Source of the DNA: Bacteroidales bacterium
GTDB taxonomy: Bacteria; Bacteroidota; Bacteroidia; Bacteroidales; UBA932
Length of the DNA: 64,000 nt
Assembly (NCBI GenBank): GCA_024398125.1
Contig: JAKSJO010000008.1
Location: 23,218-87,217, forward strand
Direction of reading: 5' to 3'
Shown piece by piece: positions 52,864-60,981 of this stretch. The number at the start of each line of letters is the position of its first letter. Position 1 is the stretch's first letter. The translations under genes were made by a program, and so were the position numbers. The notes beneath the pieces were generated by a model. The model was not told the DNA's origin. It did not search any database and saw only the letters and a program-made list of their open reading frames with translations.

Positions 52864-54717
52864 TTATTTTATAATGTCATAGCTGCGGGCGATAAAATCG
52901 CTCAGTTCCTTACCCTTCAGCATGCCGTTCGCGAGCAGTGCGAGGTCGGCAACCTGACGGAGAACAGGGCTGTCTGCGTCCTTGGCCTCCACGATCTTCT
53001 TGATCAGTGGGTTCTCCATGTTGACGATCAGGTTGTATGATGCCGGAAGCTCTCCGTAGAAGTTCATGCCTCCGCCGAGAACGCTCATCTCGCGGTAGCG
53101 GCGCATGAATTCGCTCTGGGTGATGACGATCGGTGCACCGTTCTCGCCGAGATTCTGTGGCTCTACCATATAGTCGTTGCCTTCTGGGAACGCTCCCTTG
53201 ATGAGCTCGCTGAGCTCCTTCTTCTCGTCGTCGCTGAGCTCAGGCTTCTTAGCGTCCTCCTTAGGGATGAGGTTGGAGATGCTGTCGCTGTCGACGCGTG
53301 CGAATCTTACATTCTCCATCTTCTGCTCGAGCATGTTGATGAAGTGGGAGTCGAGCTCGCAGTCCATGAGAAGCACGTCGTAGCCCATGTTCTTCGCAGC
53401 CTCGATCTGGCTGTACTGAGCGTCCTTGTCTGTCGCATAGAGACAAACCACCTTCTTGTCCTTGTCGGTCTGCTGAGGCTCTACGGCGGTCTTGTACTCG
53501 TCCAGGCTGAAATACTTCGCGTCTGTGTTCTTGAGGAGCGCGAACTTCATTCCTCTTTCGCCGAACTTCTCGTCGCTGAGCATGCCGTACTCGATGAAGA
53601 GCTTGATGTTGTCCCACTTCGACTCGTAGTCCTGGCGGTTCTCCTTGAAGATGTCGTCAAGCCTGTCTGCAACCTTGCGGGTGATGTAGCCTGAGATCTT
53701 CTTGACATTGGCGTCGCTCTGGAGGTAGCTGCGGCTGACATTGAGCGGGATGTCCGGCGAGTCGATGACGCCGTGAAGCAGGGTGAGGAAGTCCGGGACG
53801 ATGTTGTCTACATGGTCGGTGACGAACATCTGGTTGCAGTAGAGCTGGATCTTGTTCTTGTTGATCGACATGCGCTCCTTGATCTTAGGGAAGTAGAGCA
53901 CGCCGGTCAGGTTGAACGGGTAATCGACGTTGAGGTGGATGTGGAACATAGGGTCCTCGTCCATAGGGTAGAGGGCTCTGTAGAAGTTCTGGTAGTCCTC
54001 TTCGGTGAGGCTTGACGGGCTCTTCGCCCAGATAGGCTCGGTCTTGTTGATGACGTTGTCCCTGTCGGTCTCGACGTCCTTGCCGTCCTTCCACTCGTGC
54101 TCCTTGCCGAAGATGACAGGAACAGGCATGAACTTGCAGTATTTGTTCAGGAGACCCTGGATGCGGGACTTTGACGCGAACTCGTCTGACTCCTTGTCGA
54201 GATAAAGGGTGATGACGGTTCCGCGGCCTTCCTTGTCGCAGTCCTCAAGGGTGTATTCAGGTGAACCGTCGCAGCTCCACTTTACAGCCTGGGAACCTTC
54301 CTTCCATGAAAGTGTCTCGATGGTGACCTTCTCGGAAACCATGAATGCCGAGTAGAAGCCGAGACCGAAGTGGCCGATGATGCCGTTGATCTGGTCCTTG
54401 TATTTCTCGAGGAACTCGCCGGCTGATGAGAATGCGATCTGATTGATGTACTTGTCAACCTCCTCGCGGGTCATGCCGATACCCTCGTCGATGATCTTGA
54501 GAGTCTTTGCGGCCTCGTCAAGCTCGACCTTGACGCCGATGCCTTCGGTGTCGCCGGCATACTCGCCGCTGGCAGCGAGGGCCTTCATCTTCTGACTTGC
54601 GTCGACGGCGTTTGCCACGAGCTCGCGAAGGAAGATCTCGTGGTCAGAATAAAGGAACTGCTTGATGACCGGGAAAATGTTCTCGGTTGTTACTCCGATT
54701 TTGCCTTTGTTTTCCAT
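52864..54717 (-). CDS. htpG: Chaperone HtpG (Hsp90)
   Basis: The 617-aa protein has the GHKL ATPase motifs: EIFLRELVANAVDASQK (Asn/Asp metal site), DEGIGMTREEV, GHFGLGFYSAFMV, and GRGTVITLYL. Middle and C-terminal dimerisation domains follow. It is an ATP-dependent chaperone. The promoter region carries the TGTCAG-N19-CTTTTGAT element shared with dnaK, within a perfect palindrome, and a 61-nt leader with a GGCTG/CAGCC hairpin. Confidence 0.97.
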   Translation of the reverse strand: MENKGKIGVTTENIFPVIKQFLYSDHEIFLRELVANAVDASQKMKALAASGEYAGDTEGIGVKVELDEAAKTLKIIDEGIGMTREEVDKYINQIAFSSAGEFLEKYKDQINGIIGHFGLGFYSAFMVSEKVTIETLSWKEGSQAVKWSCDGSPEYTLEDCDKEGRGTVITLYLDKESDEFASKSRIQGLLNKYCKFMPVPVIFGKEHEWKDGKDVETDRDNVINKTEPIWAKSPSSLTEEDYQNFYRALYPMDEDPMFHIHLNVDYPFNLTGVLYFPKIKERMSINKNKIQLYCNQMFVTDHVDNIVPDFLTLLHGVIDSPDIPLNVSRSYLQSDANVKKISGYITRKVADRLDDIFKENRQDYESKWDNIKLFIEYGMLSDEKFGERGMKFALLKNTDAKYFSLDEYKTAVEPQQTDKDKKVVCLYATDKDAQYSQIEAAKNMGYDVLLMDCELDSHFINMLEQKMENVRFARVDSDSISNLIPKEDAKKPELSDDEKKELSELIKGAFPEGNDYMVEPQNLGENGAPIVITQSEFMRRYREMSVLGGGMNFYGELPASYNLIVNMENPLIKKIVEAKDADSPVLRQVADLALLANGMLKGKELSDFIARSYDIIK

Positions 54718-54749
54718 GTTATTTCTTTTTTGTCGTTTTCAATTCATGA

Positions 54750-54825
54750 GGCTGTTTGCTTTCAGCCACGTCTGCATTATGAATCAAAAGCTGTTCCAAC
54801 CCGCCCCGACTGACATAATGTCAGT
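54750..54825 (-). promoter_or_regulatory. htpG heat-shock-type promoter, palindrome and leader hairpin
   Basis: Minus strand: TGTCAG (54815-54810), 19 nt, CTTTTGAT (54790-54783). TGTCAG is one arm of the perfect palindrome ACTGACAT-A-ATGTCAGT (plus-strand 54809-54825). The leader has a hairpin GGCTG/CAGCC (54767-54750) ending 32 nt before the ATG, closely matching the dnaK layout. Confidence 0.65.
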
Positions 54826-54830
54826 TGAAA

Positions 54831-54860
54831 AGAAAAAGGGATGACCCGAGGGGCCATCCC
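54831..54860 (-). terminator. Intrinsic terminator of the acyl-CoA synthetase gene
   Basis: On the minus strand GGGATG (54860-54855) pairs with CATCCC (54843-54838), with extra inner CCC/GGG pairing, followed by TTTTTCTTTT. It lies 29 nt after the stop and directly before the htpG palindrome. Confidence 0.85.
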
Positions 54861-54888
54861 AAACTATTGTGTCAAGTTCGTATAGGGA

Positions 54889-56532
54889 CTATTTGTAAAG
54901 GAAGCGCTTGATACTCATCTTAGGAGTCTTCTCGAACGGTGCCGATACAACCTCGACCTTGGTTATCTGGCTGTAGTTAGGGAGAAGGCGGTTGGCAGCC
55001 TTTCTGACGTTCTCAGGGATGTCTGCGATAGCCTCGTTGTCGAGACCGTCCTTCTTCATGCCTTCCTGATCGAGGTAAACGAGAGCGACGAGCTTGGTTG
55101 CGCGGTCAACGACAACTGACTCCGATACGTAAGACTGATTGTTGACAACAGCCTCTACCTCCTCTGGATAGATGTTCTGGCCATTTGCGGAGAGGATCAT
55201 GCTCTTGCTGCGGCCGCGGATGAATACGTTGCCCTGGGCGTCGATGACACCGAGGTCACCTGTGCGGAGCCAGCCATCCTCGGTGAATGCGTTTGCGCTG
55301 GCCTCCTCGTTGTTGAAGTAACCCATGCAGACGTTGACACCCTTTGCCTGGATCTCGCCGGCGATGTGCTGAGGATCCTCGGAGTCGATGCGGAGGTCGC
55401 AGACGTCGATGAGCTTTCCGCATGAACCCTGGACATAGCGGTGATTATCCTCGTAGGCGAGAAGAGGGCAGGCCTCGGTCATGCCGTAGCCGACTGTGTA
55501 TGGAAGGCCGATCTTCTTGAAGATAGCCTCAGCCTCTGGATTGAGCGGAGCGCCGCCCATGATGAAATGCTTCACGTTGCCTCCGAATGCCTCGCAGATC
55601 TTCGCGCCGACCTTCTTGTAGATGATGCTGTTGACGCCAGGGATCTTGGTGAGGATCTTCATTGCAGGCTTGCTGAGCACAGGCTTGATCGAAGACTTGT
55701 AGATCTTCTCCATGACGAGCGGAACGCTGAGTACCATGAATGGCTTAACTTCCTTCATAGCCTTGAGAAGGAGGGTTGGAGAAGGGGTCTTGCCGAAGAA
55801 GCGTACGTGTACTCCGCTGCAGACAGGGAAGAGGAAGTCGAATACCATGCCGTACATGTGCGCCATAGGCAGCATGGACATGATGGTGTCGCCAGGGCCG
55901 CAAGGGAGTACGCGCTGTGCGAAGTCAACCATTGCCGAGAAGCTCTCGTAGCGGAGCATGACGCCCTTAGGGCTGCTGGTGGTACCAGAGGTATAGTTGA
56001 TGACTGCGAGATCCTTGTCGTTGCCGTCAGGGTAGAAGACGTCCTTTGGACCGAAGCCCTCAGGATGCTTTGCAGCGAAGTTGGCGTCGAGGTTGTCGAA
56101 GGCGGCCTTGACTGTCTCGTCCTTGGCGTAGAGCATGCCGAAGTCCTCCATGCATACAACGCCCTTCACGTTAGGCATCTTCTCGATGTCGAGTTTTGCC
56201 CAGAGGTCCTTGTTGGTGAAAAGCATCACGCTCTCTGAGTGGTCGACAAGACTGTTGATGTTCTCAGGGGTGAAGTTGTCGAGGATAGGTACGACAACAG
56301 CCTCATAGGTATTGATTCCGAGGTATGCGACTGCCCAGCGGCCGCTGTTCTTTGCGCAGAGCGCTACCTTCTGGCCTTTCTGGACTCCGGCAGCCTCCAT
56401 GAGAACGTGGATGCGCTCGATGAAGGTCGCTACCTCGCCGTAGGTGTAATCCTCGGCCTGGTATGTTCCGATTCCTGGAGCGTCCCAGTGGTTCTTCATG
56501 ACGCTCTCGAGACATTTGAAATAATGCTGCAT
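54889..56532 (-). CDS. AMP-binding long-chain acyl-CoA synthetase
   Basis: The ATG at 56532 (MQHYFKCLESVMKNHWDAPG) is chosen because a promoter (TTG-N20-TAATTTTG) lies about 65 nt upstream, inside the longer frame. The 547-aa protein has the ANL motifs INYTSGTTSSPKGVML (A3), YGMTEACPL (A5), GWLRTGDLG and RSKSMILSANGQNIYPEEVE. It adenylates a carboxylic acid, probably a fatty acid, and forms the CoA thioester. Confidence 0.93.
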   Translation of the reverse strand: MQHYFKCLESVMKNHWDAPGIGTYQAEDYTYGEVATFIERIHVLMEAAGVQKGQKVALCAKNSGRWAVAYLGINTYEAVVVPILDNFTPENINSLVDHSESVMLFTNKDLWAKLDIEKMPNVKGVVCMEDFGMLYAKDETVKAAFDNLDANFAAKHPEGFGPKDVFYPDGNDKDLAVINYTSGTTSSPKGVMLRYESFSAMVDFAQRVLPCGPGDTIMSMLPMAHMYGMVFDFLFPVCSGVHVRFFGKTPSPTLLLKAMKEVKPFMVLSVPLVMEKIYKSSIKPVLSKPAMKILTKIPGVNSIIYKKVGAKICEAFGGNVKHFIMGGAPLNPEAEAIFKKIGLPYTVGYGMTEACPLLAYEDNHRYVQGSCGKLIDVCDLRIDSEDPQHIAGEIQAKGVNVCMGYFNNEEASANAFTEDGWLRTGDLGVIDAQGNVFIRGRSKSMILSANGQNIYPEEVEAVVNNQSYVSESVVVDRATKLVALVYLDQEGMKKDGLDNEAIADIPENVRKAANRLLPNYSQITKVEVVSAPFEKTPKMSIKRFLYK

Positions 56533-56597
56533 ATCGATTGCTGTTTTGTTGTACGTTTCTTTAAACTGTGCGAATTCTCCGATGCCGGAATTCTTTT

Positions 56598-56628
56598 CAA
56601 AATTAACTTTTTGCCATTCGATATGCAA
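56598..56628 (-). promoter_or_regulatory. Acyl-CoA synthetase promoter
   Basis: Minus strand TTG (56628-56626), 20-nt spacer, TAATTTTG (56605-56598). A second minus-strand box, TATATTTG, lies at 56664-56657. Confidence 0.55.
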
Positions 56629-56642
56629 TCCATTTTTGTCCG

Positions 56643-56650
56643 TATATTTG
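56643..56650 (+). promoter_or_regulatory. HAD-phosphatase -7 box
   Basis: TATATTTG on the plus strand, 69 nt before the ATG at 56720; it is divergent from the acyl-CoA synthetase promoters. No -33 box is evident. Confidence 0.4.
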
Positions 56651-56719
56651 TAAAACCAAATATAAGGGGGTAAAAAGAGCCCAATGTGGTGAAATTGCGA
56701 TTTAAGTGGTGAAATTCTT

Positions 56720-57553
56720 ATGAAAAAGCAACCCATAGCAGCCTTGATCTATGATTTCGACGGCACATTGTCGCCGGGAAACATGCAGGAATTCGGCTTC
56801 ATCCAGGCGGTCGGCAAGACCCCTGAGCAGTTCTGGACGATGAGCGACACCCTGGCGACCGGCCAGGATGCAAGCAATGTCCTCGCATATATGAAGATGA
56901 TGTTCGACGAGGCCCGCAAGAATGGCATATCGCTGCGCCGCGAATCGTTCCGCGACTTCGGTGCCGACATCGAGCTCTTCGAGGGAGTACGCGAGTGGTT
57001 CCAGGCCGTCAACCGCTATGGCCGCGAGCACGGTGTCATTGTCGAGCACTACATCAATTCGTCCGGCCTCAAGGAAATCATCGAGGGCAGTCCGATCGCA
57101 CATGAGTTCAAGCATGTCTTCGCCGGCTCGTTCATGTACGACGAGAACGGCGACGCCCAGTGGCCTGGCATGGCGGTGGACTATACTGCAAAGACCCAGT
57201 TCCTCTTCAAGATCAGCAAGGGTATCTTAAGTTCGCGAGACAACAAGATGGTCAACGAGAGCATGGCGGATGACAAGAAGCGCATTCCTTTCCACCACAT
57301 GATCTATTTCGGGGACGGAGATACAGACGTGCCGTGCATGAAGATCGTAAACATGTTCGGAGGCCACTCCATCGCGGTCTACGACCCTGCCAACGAGCGT
57401 AAGCGCAAGACCGCCGAAAAGCTCAAGCGCCAGGGACGCGTCAATTTCAATACCCCGGCCATCTATACTGTGGACAGCCGCACCTATAAGGTAGTGTGCG
57501 CCATCATCGACAAGATCAAGGCCGACTACGTCCTTGCGGGACTGTCAAAATAG
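56720..57553 (+). CDS. HAD-superfamily phosphatase
   Basis: The 277-aa protein has motif I DFDGTLSPG (nucleophile Asp, about residue 12), a helical cap (about 25-100), motif II INSSG, and motif IV FGDGDTDVPC. It resembles the phosphoserine-phosphatase-like HAD subgroup. The substrate cannot be inferred. It lies 27 nt before the TRIC-type channel gene on the same strand. Confidence 0.85.
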   Translation: MKKQPIAALIYDFDGTLSPGNMQEFGFIQAVGKTPEQFWTMSDTLATGQDASNVLAYMKMMFDEARKNGISLRRESFRDFGADIELFEGVREWFQAVNRYGREHGVIVEHYINSSGLKEIIEGSPIAHEFKHVFAGSFMYDENGDAQWPGMAVDYTAKTQFLFKISKGILSSRDNKMVNESMADDKKRIPFHHMIYFGDGDTDVPCMKIVNMFGGHSIAVYDPANERKRKTAEKLKRQGRVNFNTPAIYTVDSRTYKVVCAIIDKIKADYVLAGLSK

Positions 57554-57580
57554 TCAGGGACGTTCAATAAACTGTAAGGA

Positions 57581-58264
57581 ATGGAAATCATCTGGCAAGA
57601 CATTGTCAAGCTGCTGTCGGACATGGGCGCGATTCTCCGCGTCCCGGCACCTTTCGTCATAGTGGAATTCGTCGGAACCCTGGCCTTCGCCATTTCCGGC
57701 ATACGCCTGGCGTCCAGCAAGAACTTCGACTGGTTCGGAGCATACGTTGTAGGTATGGCAACCGCCATCGGTGGAGGAACCATGCGCGACCTCATGCTGG
57801 GCATCCCGCCATTCTGGCTGACCAACAGCGTCTATTTCTGGTGCTGTGCATTGAGCCTCCTGCTGACCATCGTGTTCAAGAAGCAGATCGTGCATACCCG
57901 ATACACACTGTTCGTATTCGATACCATCGGTCTGGCGCTTTTCAATGTAATCGGCATCGAGAAGACCCTGACCATGGGCTTCCCTGGCTGGACCGCCATC
58001 ATCATGGGCTGTATCACCGGAGCGGGCGGCGGTGTCATCCGTGACGTGCTTCTCCGCGAGATCCCGCTCATCTTCCGCAGCGAGATCTACGCCATGGCAT
58101 GCATTGTCGGCGGTATAGCATACGTTTTCATCAGGGACCTCGGCGGTACTGCCGAGCTCTCTGCAATGATTTCGATCATAGTCGTGATAGTCACCCGCGT
58201 GCTAGCTGTCAGGTATAAGTGGCAGCTCCCTGTCCTCAAGGGCGACGGCGGGGAAGGTCTCTAG
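57581..58264 (+). CDS. TRIC/UPF0126 family cation channel-like membrane protein
   Basis: The 227-aa protein consists of two homologous three-helix repeats plus a last helix. The signature FVGTLAFAISGIRLA, then GTMRDLMLG in repeat one, is mirrored by LFVFDTIGLALFNVIG and GVIRDVLL in repeat two. Bacterial homologues of trimeric intracellular cation channels form K+-permeable trimers. The physiological role here is unknown. Confidence 0.88.
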   Translation: MEIIWQDIVKLLSDMGAILRVPAPFVIVEFVGTLAFAISGIRLASSKNFDWFGAYVVGMATAIGGGTMRDLMLGIPPFWLTNSVYFWCCALSLLLTIVFKKQIVHTRYTLFVFDTIGLALFNVIGIEKTLTMGFPGWTAIIMGCITGAGGGVIRDVLLREIPLIFRSEIYAMACIVGGIAYVFIRDLGGTAELSAMISIIVVIVTRVLAVRYKWQLPVLKGDGGEGL

Positions 58265-58284
58265 GGTAGGGGGTAGCCCTCTTG

Positions 58285-59394
58285 TTACCAGTTTATGATG
58301 TTCTCGACAACTTCCTTCGGGTCGTCGGTGATGGAGAGGATTAGATTCTTGTAGACACCGCGATCCGAAAGCTCTGCGAGAAGACTGTAGACCGGCACCT
58401 TCTGGGTGAAGAATGATTCTCCGAGGAAAACCATAGGGCTGGCGTGGTCCCAGGTCTCATAATGGTTCTGGGCTGCGTCCTGGAACACTTCCTGCATGGT
58501 TCCCGCGCTGCCCGGAGTATATATGATTCCGCCCTTCGAGATGGCGAGAAGGGTATCTTCGCGAATGCTGTTGTCGAAATATTTGGCGATCTTCGACGCA
58601 AACGGCGATGCCGGCTCGTGGCCGTAGAACCAGGTCGGGATGCCAAGGCTCTCGAAATTTCCGCGAGGGTACTTCTTCATGACAGCGAAAGCCGCTTCCA
58701 GCCAGCCTCCGTCCCTGAAGGTAGGGAAGGGCTTCAGCATGTCGATCGCGTCCTCCAACTCCTCGGACGTCCTGCCTGCCATCCATGCTCCAAGATGGGT
58801 CGCCTCCATCGCTCCCGGACCGCCGCCGCTGGCCATCAGTTTTCCTTCCTCGGTCAGTTTCTTGCTTATCTTCGCCACCTTCGCATAGCTGTCGTCAGCC
58901 CTGGAAATGGAATGGCCGCCCATGACGGCAACCACGCTCTTTGGATCGTATCCCTCGAGGAAGTCGCCCAGAGCGTCGCTCATCGAAAAATCATGCACCG
59001 AGCGTGCGAACGCCTCCTTGATGTCCGGCGCCGGGTTGCCCTCGTCCTTGTAGTGACGGTAAACCTCGGTGTCGTAGCATTTCTCGAATGACCAGTTGTC
59101 GCTGTCGCTCCAGTTGCCGTACAGCGACGACGCGTCGTAGAGGTGGTTCTGGAACATCCTGAACGGGAGGTCGATTCCCGGGAAGATGGTGCACTTCGCG
59201 TCCATCCTGTTTTCGATGTCCCTTGTCATGTTGCAGCTCATGAAGATGCAGTCGGCAAAGGAGTAGCCCTCGAGATTGACGGCCATCAGGTCGATGTCCT
59301 GGAATGCAATATGTCTGAATACGTGGTCGCTGCCCATTTCGGACATCACTTCCTTGAGCTCCTTGATGGACTCAATCTCGTAGTATGGTTTCAT
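58285..59394 (-). CDS. LOG-family Rossmann protein with N-terminal pentapeptide-like segment
   Basis: The 369-aa protein has the LOG core in its C-terminal two thirds: VVAVMGGHSISRADDSYAKV, ASGGGPGAMEATHLGAW, and PGSAGTMQEVF (the PGGxGTxxE phosphate/ribose motif with Ser for Gly). LOG relatives such as PpnN hydrolyse nucleotide 5'-monophosphates. The first ~95 residues include FQDIDLMAVNLEGYSFADCI, with spacing like pentapeptide repeats, which is unusual for the family. It lies 32 nt downstream of fur on the same strand and may be co-regulated. Confidence 0.82.
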   Translation of the reverse strand: MKPYYEIESIKELKEVMSEMGSDHVFRHIAFQDIDLMAVNLEGYSFADCIFMSCNMTRDIENRMDAKCTIFPGIDLPFRMFQNHLYDASSLYGNWSDSDNWSFEKCYDTEVYRHYKDEGNPAPDIKEAFARSVHDFSMSDALGDFLEGYDPKSVVAVMGGHSISRADDSYAKVAKISKKLTEEGKLMASGGGPGAMEATHLGAWMAGRTSEELEDAIDMLKPFPTFRDGGWLEAAFAVMKKYPRGNFESLGIPTWFYGHEPASPFASKIAKYFDNSIREDTLLAISKGGIIYTPGSAGTMQEVFQDAAQNHYETWDHASPMVFLGESFFTQKVPVYSLLAELSDRGVYKNLILSITDDPKEVVENIINW

Positions 59395-59426
59395 TTTATT
59401 CTGTGATGGTTATATGGCGGCTGTCT

Positions 59427-59885
59427 TTAGCAGCAGCACTTGTGATTCTGGTGGTCGCCGTCGTGATGATGGCCGCTGCACTCGGGGCAGATTCCCTTGA
59501 CGACAATGTTGACTGAAGCTTTGCTGAAACCTGCCGGGAGCTCGATATCCGGGGTCGGGATATCGTTGAGGCAATAGGTCCTGTTGCACTTCGTACAGAA
59601 GAAATGGGCGTGGCCGTCGTCGTCGTGGTCCTCGCTGTGGCTGTGGCAGAGCTCGTAGCGGACTCCGTTGCTGCCGTCCTCGATCGCGTGGAGCATGTGC
59701 TTGTCCCTGAAAAGCATGAGGCTGCGGAAGATGCCGGACTTGTCGACTGTCTCCAGTTGCTCCTCAAGCTCCATGAGGGACAGTGGCCTTCCGGCGGACG
59801 CCAGGGCCTCGGCTATGAGTATCCTGTTCGCGGTCGGGCGGATTTCGTGGGCTCGCATGAGCTCGAGTATTTCTGTTTCGGTCAT
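59427..59885 (-). CDS. Fur-family metalloregulator with His/Cys-rich tail
   Basis: The 152-aa protein has the Fur winged helix (RPTANRILIAEALASAGRPL, DKSGIFRSLMLF). It has a metal/dimerisation domain with GHAHFFCTKCNRTYCL, ICPECSG and C-terminal tail HHHDGDHQNHKCCC. The CxxC pairs are the structural zinc site. The extra His/Cys tail favours a zinc (Zur-like) sensor, though this is inference. A TACTTTTG box lies about 55 nt upstream. LOG follows 32 nt downstream. Confidence 0.88.
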   Translation of the reverse strand: MTETEILELMRAHEIRPTANRILIAEALASAGRPLSLMELEEQLETVDKSGIFRSLMLFRDKHMLHAIEDGSNGVRYELCHSHSEDHDDDGHAHFFCTKCNRTYCLNDIPTPDIELPAGFSKASVNIVVKGICPECSGHHHDGDHQNHKCCC

Positions 59886-59937
59886 TGTCTATGGTGTGTT
59901 CAGGGAAACGTATGCCTGTCCTGGGACGGTCGCGTCA

Positions 59938-59945
59938 CAAAAGTA
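59938..59945 (-). promoter_or_regulatory. fur -7 box
   Basis: TACTTTTG on the minus strand fits TAnnTTTG; the predicted leader is about 47 nt. The -33 region is poor. Confidence 0.4.
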
Positions 59946-60001
59946 GCTTTTTGTCGCATTAATTCCTATCTTTACCGGGAAACAAAGTAACAGATTGTAA
60001 T

Positions 60002-60706
60002 ATGACACCTCATAATTCAGCAAAACCAGGTGATATCGCCAAGACCGTGCTTATGCCGGGCGACCCTCTGCGCGCCAGATTCATTGCAGAGACTTTTCTC
60101 GAGAACCCCGTGCTCGTCAACGATGTCCGCGGCATCCAGGGCTACACAGGCACCTGGAAGGGACAGCCGGTCAGCGTCATGGCCAGCGGCATGGGCATGC
60201 CTTCGATAGGAATCTATTCTTATGAGCTCTATAGGGATTACGGTGTCGAGAACATCATCCGCATCGGTTCGGCTGGCTCGTATGTCAAGGACGTGCACGT
60301 TTATGACGTCGTCCTCGCGACTGCCGCGTACAGCGAGAGCTCGTATGCGAAAGCTCAGTGCGGCTTCGAGGGGGATACAGTCGAGCCTTCGGCATCATTG
60401 AACGATACCATCCGCGCCGCAGCTGCTTCGCTCGGCATCGATATCAAGGAAGGTCTCATCCATTCTTCTGACGTTTTCTATCGCGAGTCATCCGGCTATC
60501 TCGAAGAGATTCATGCCAAGGGCTGCGTCGCAGTCGAAATGGAGTCGTTCGCGCTCTTCTCCAATGCACGTGTACTCGGCAAGAACGCTGCATGCCTCCT
60601 CACCATCTCCGATTCCTTCGTTGAGGATACCATAACGACTCCGGAGGAACGCCAGAAAAACTTCACCCAGATGATGAAGATCGCCCTTGACGCGGCGATA
60701 ATGTAA
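60002..60706 (+). CDS. deoD: Purine-nucleoside phosphorylase (DeoD type)
   Basis: The 234-aa protein shows MTPHNSAKPGDIAKTVLMPG (phosphate-binding GD site), ASGMGMPSIGIYSYEL, RIGSAGSYV, and the active-site Asp/Glu region VEMESFALF and LLTISDSF. These are all of the hexameric DeoD class. It phosphorolyses purine (deoxy)nucleosides for salvage. It is followed by a strong terminator. Confidence 0.95.
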   Translation: MTPHNSAKPGDIAKTVLMPGDPLRARFIAETFLENPVLVNDVRGIQGYTGTWKGQPVSVMASGMGMPSIGIYSYELYRDYGVENIIRIGSAGSYVKDVHVYDVVLATAAYSESSYAKAQCGFEGDTVEPSASLNDTIRAAAASLGIDIKEGLIHSSDVFYRESSGYLEEIHAKGCVAVEMESFALFSNARVLGKNAACLLTISDSFVEDTITTPEERQKNFTQMMKIALDAAIM

Positions 60707-60711
60707 CAGCG

Positions 60712-60746
60712 GTGACTTAAGGTTCAAAACCTTGAGTCACTTTTTG
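60712..60746 (+). terminator. Intrinsic terminator of deoD
   Basis: GTGACTTAAGGT pairs with ACCTTGAGTCAC (one T-G pair) around a short TCAAA loop, followed by TTTTTG. The T-tract doubles as the -33 box of the next promoter. Confidence 0.92.
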
Positions 60747-60774
60747 TTTAAAAGGCAACTATTTTGTACCTTTG
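60743..60774 (+). promoter_or_regulatory. Promoter of the structured leader / NusG-like gene
   Basis: TTTG (60743-60746), 20-nt spacer, TACCTTTG (60767-60774); predicted start near 60780, leaving a leader of about 200 nt. Confidence 0.75.
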
Positions 60775-60779
60775 AGGAA

Positions 60780-60981
60780 TCCAGGAGGAGGTAACTTCTC
60801 CGAAGGCCGTGTTTTTGTCACTAGGGACTAGGGCGAAACACTTCAGAAACATATCTGAATGCCGGAGCTTACCCGCTTCATGCGTCGTCGCAGCCATACT
60901 GCGATGATGTATCTGCGCAGCGGGGAGGGGGAGAACTAGTCCCAGACTGACGGATGCAAATCCGTCAAGACGAAGCTTAAG
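60780..60981 (+). ncRNA. Complex structured 5' leader RNA upstream of the NusG-like gene
   Basis: Five stems can be drawn. H1: GGAGGAG-GTAA-CTTCTCC (60784-60801). P1: GGGACTAG (60824-60831) with CTAGTCCC (60936-60943) closes a multibranch loop. Inside it, P2: TTCAG/CTGAA (60842-60859) with flanking GGC/GCC; P3: CCCGCT/AGCGGG (60872-60877, 60919-60924) enclosing an 11-bp stem (60883-60909) with CCATA loop. P4: GACGGAT-GCAA-ATCCGTC (60949-60966). H1 and P4 carry GNRA-type tetraloops. It matches no riboswitch class I know; a cis-acting target for the NusG-like protein is likely. Confidence 0.6.

Noticed and set aside
55441-56238. 265-codon plus-strand frame opposite the acyl-CoA synthetase
   Set aside because: Shadow frame with the typical His/Val/Glu-rich antisense composition; the minus-strand gene has all ANL motifs.
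60780-60981. Cobalamin, TPP, FMN, lysine, Mg2+ or RNase P RNA for the structured leader
   Set aside because: The invariant core words of those classes are absent; the fold drawn from the sequence does not match their topology.
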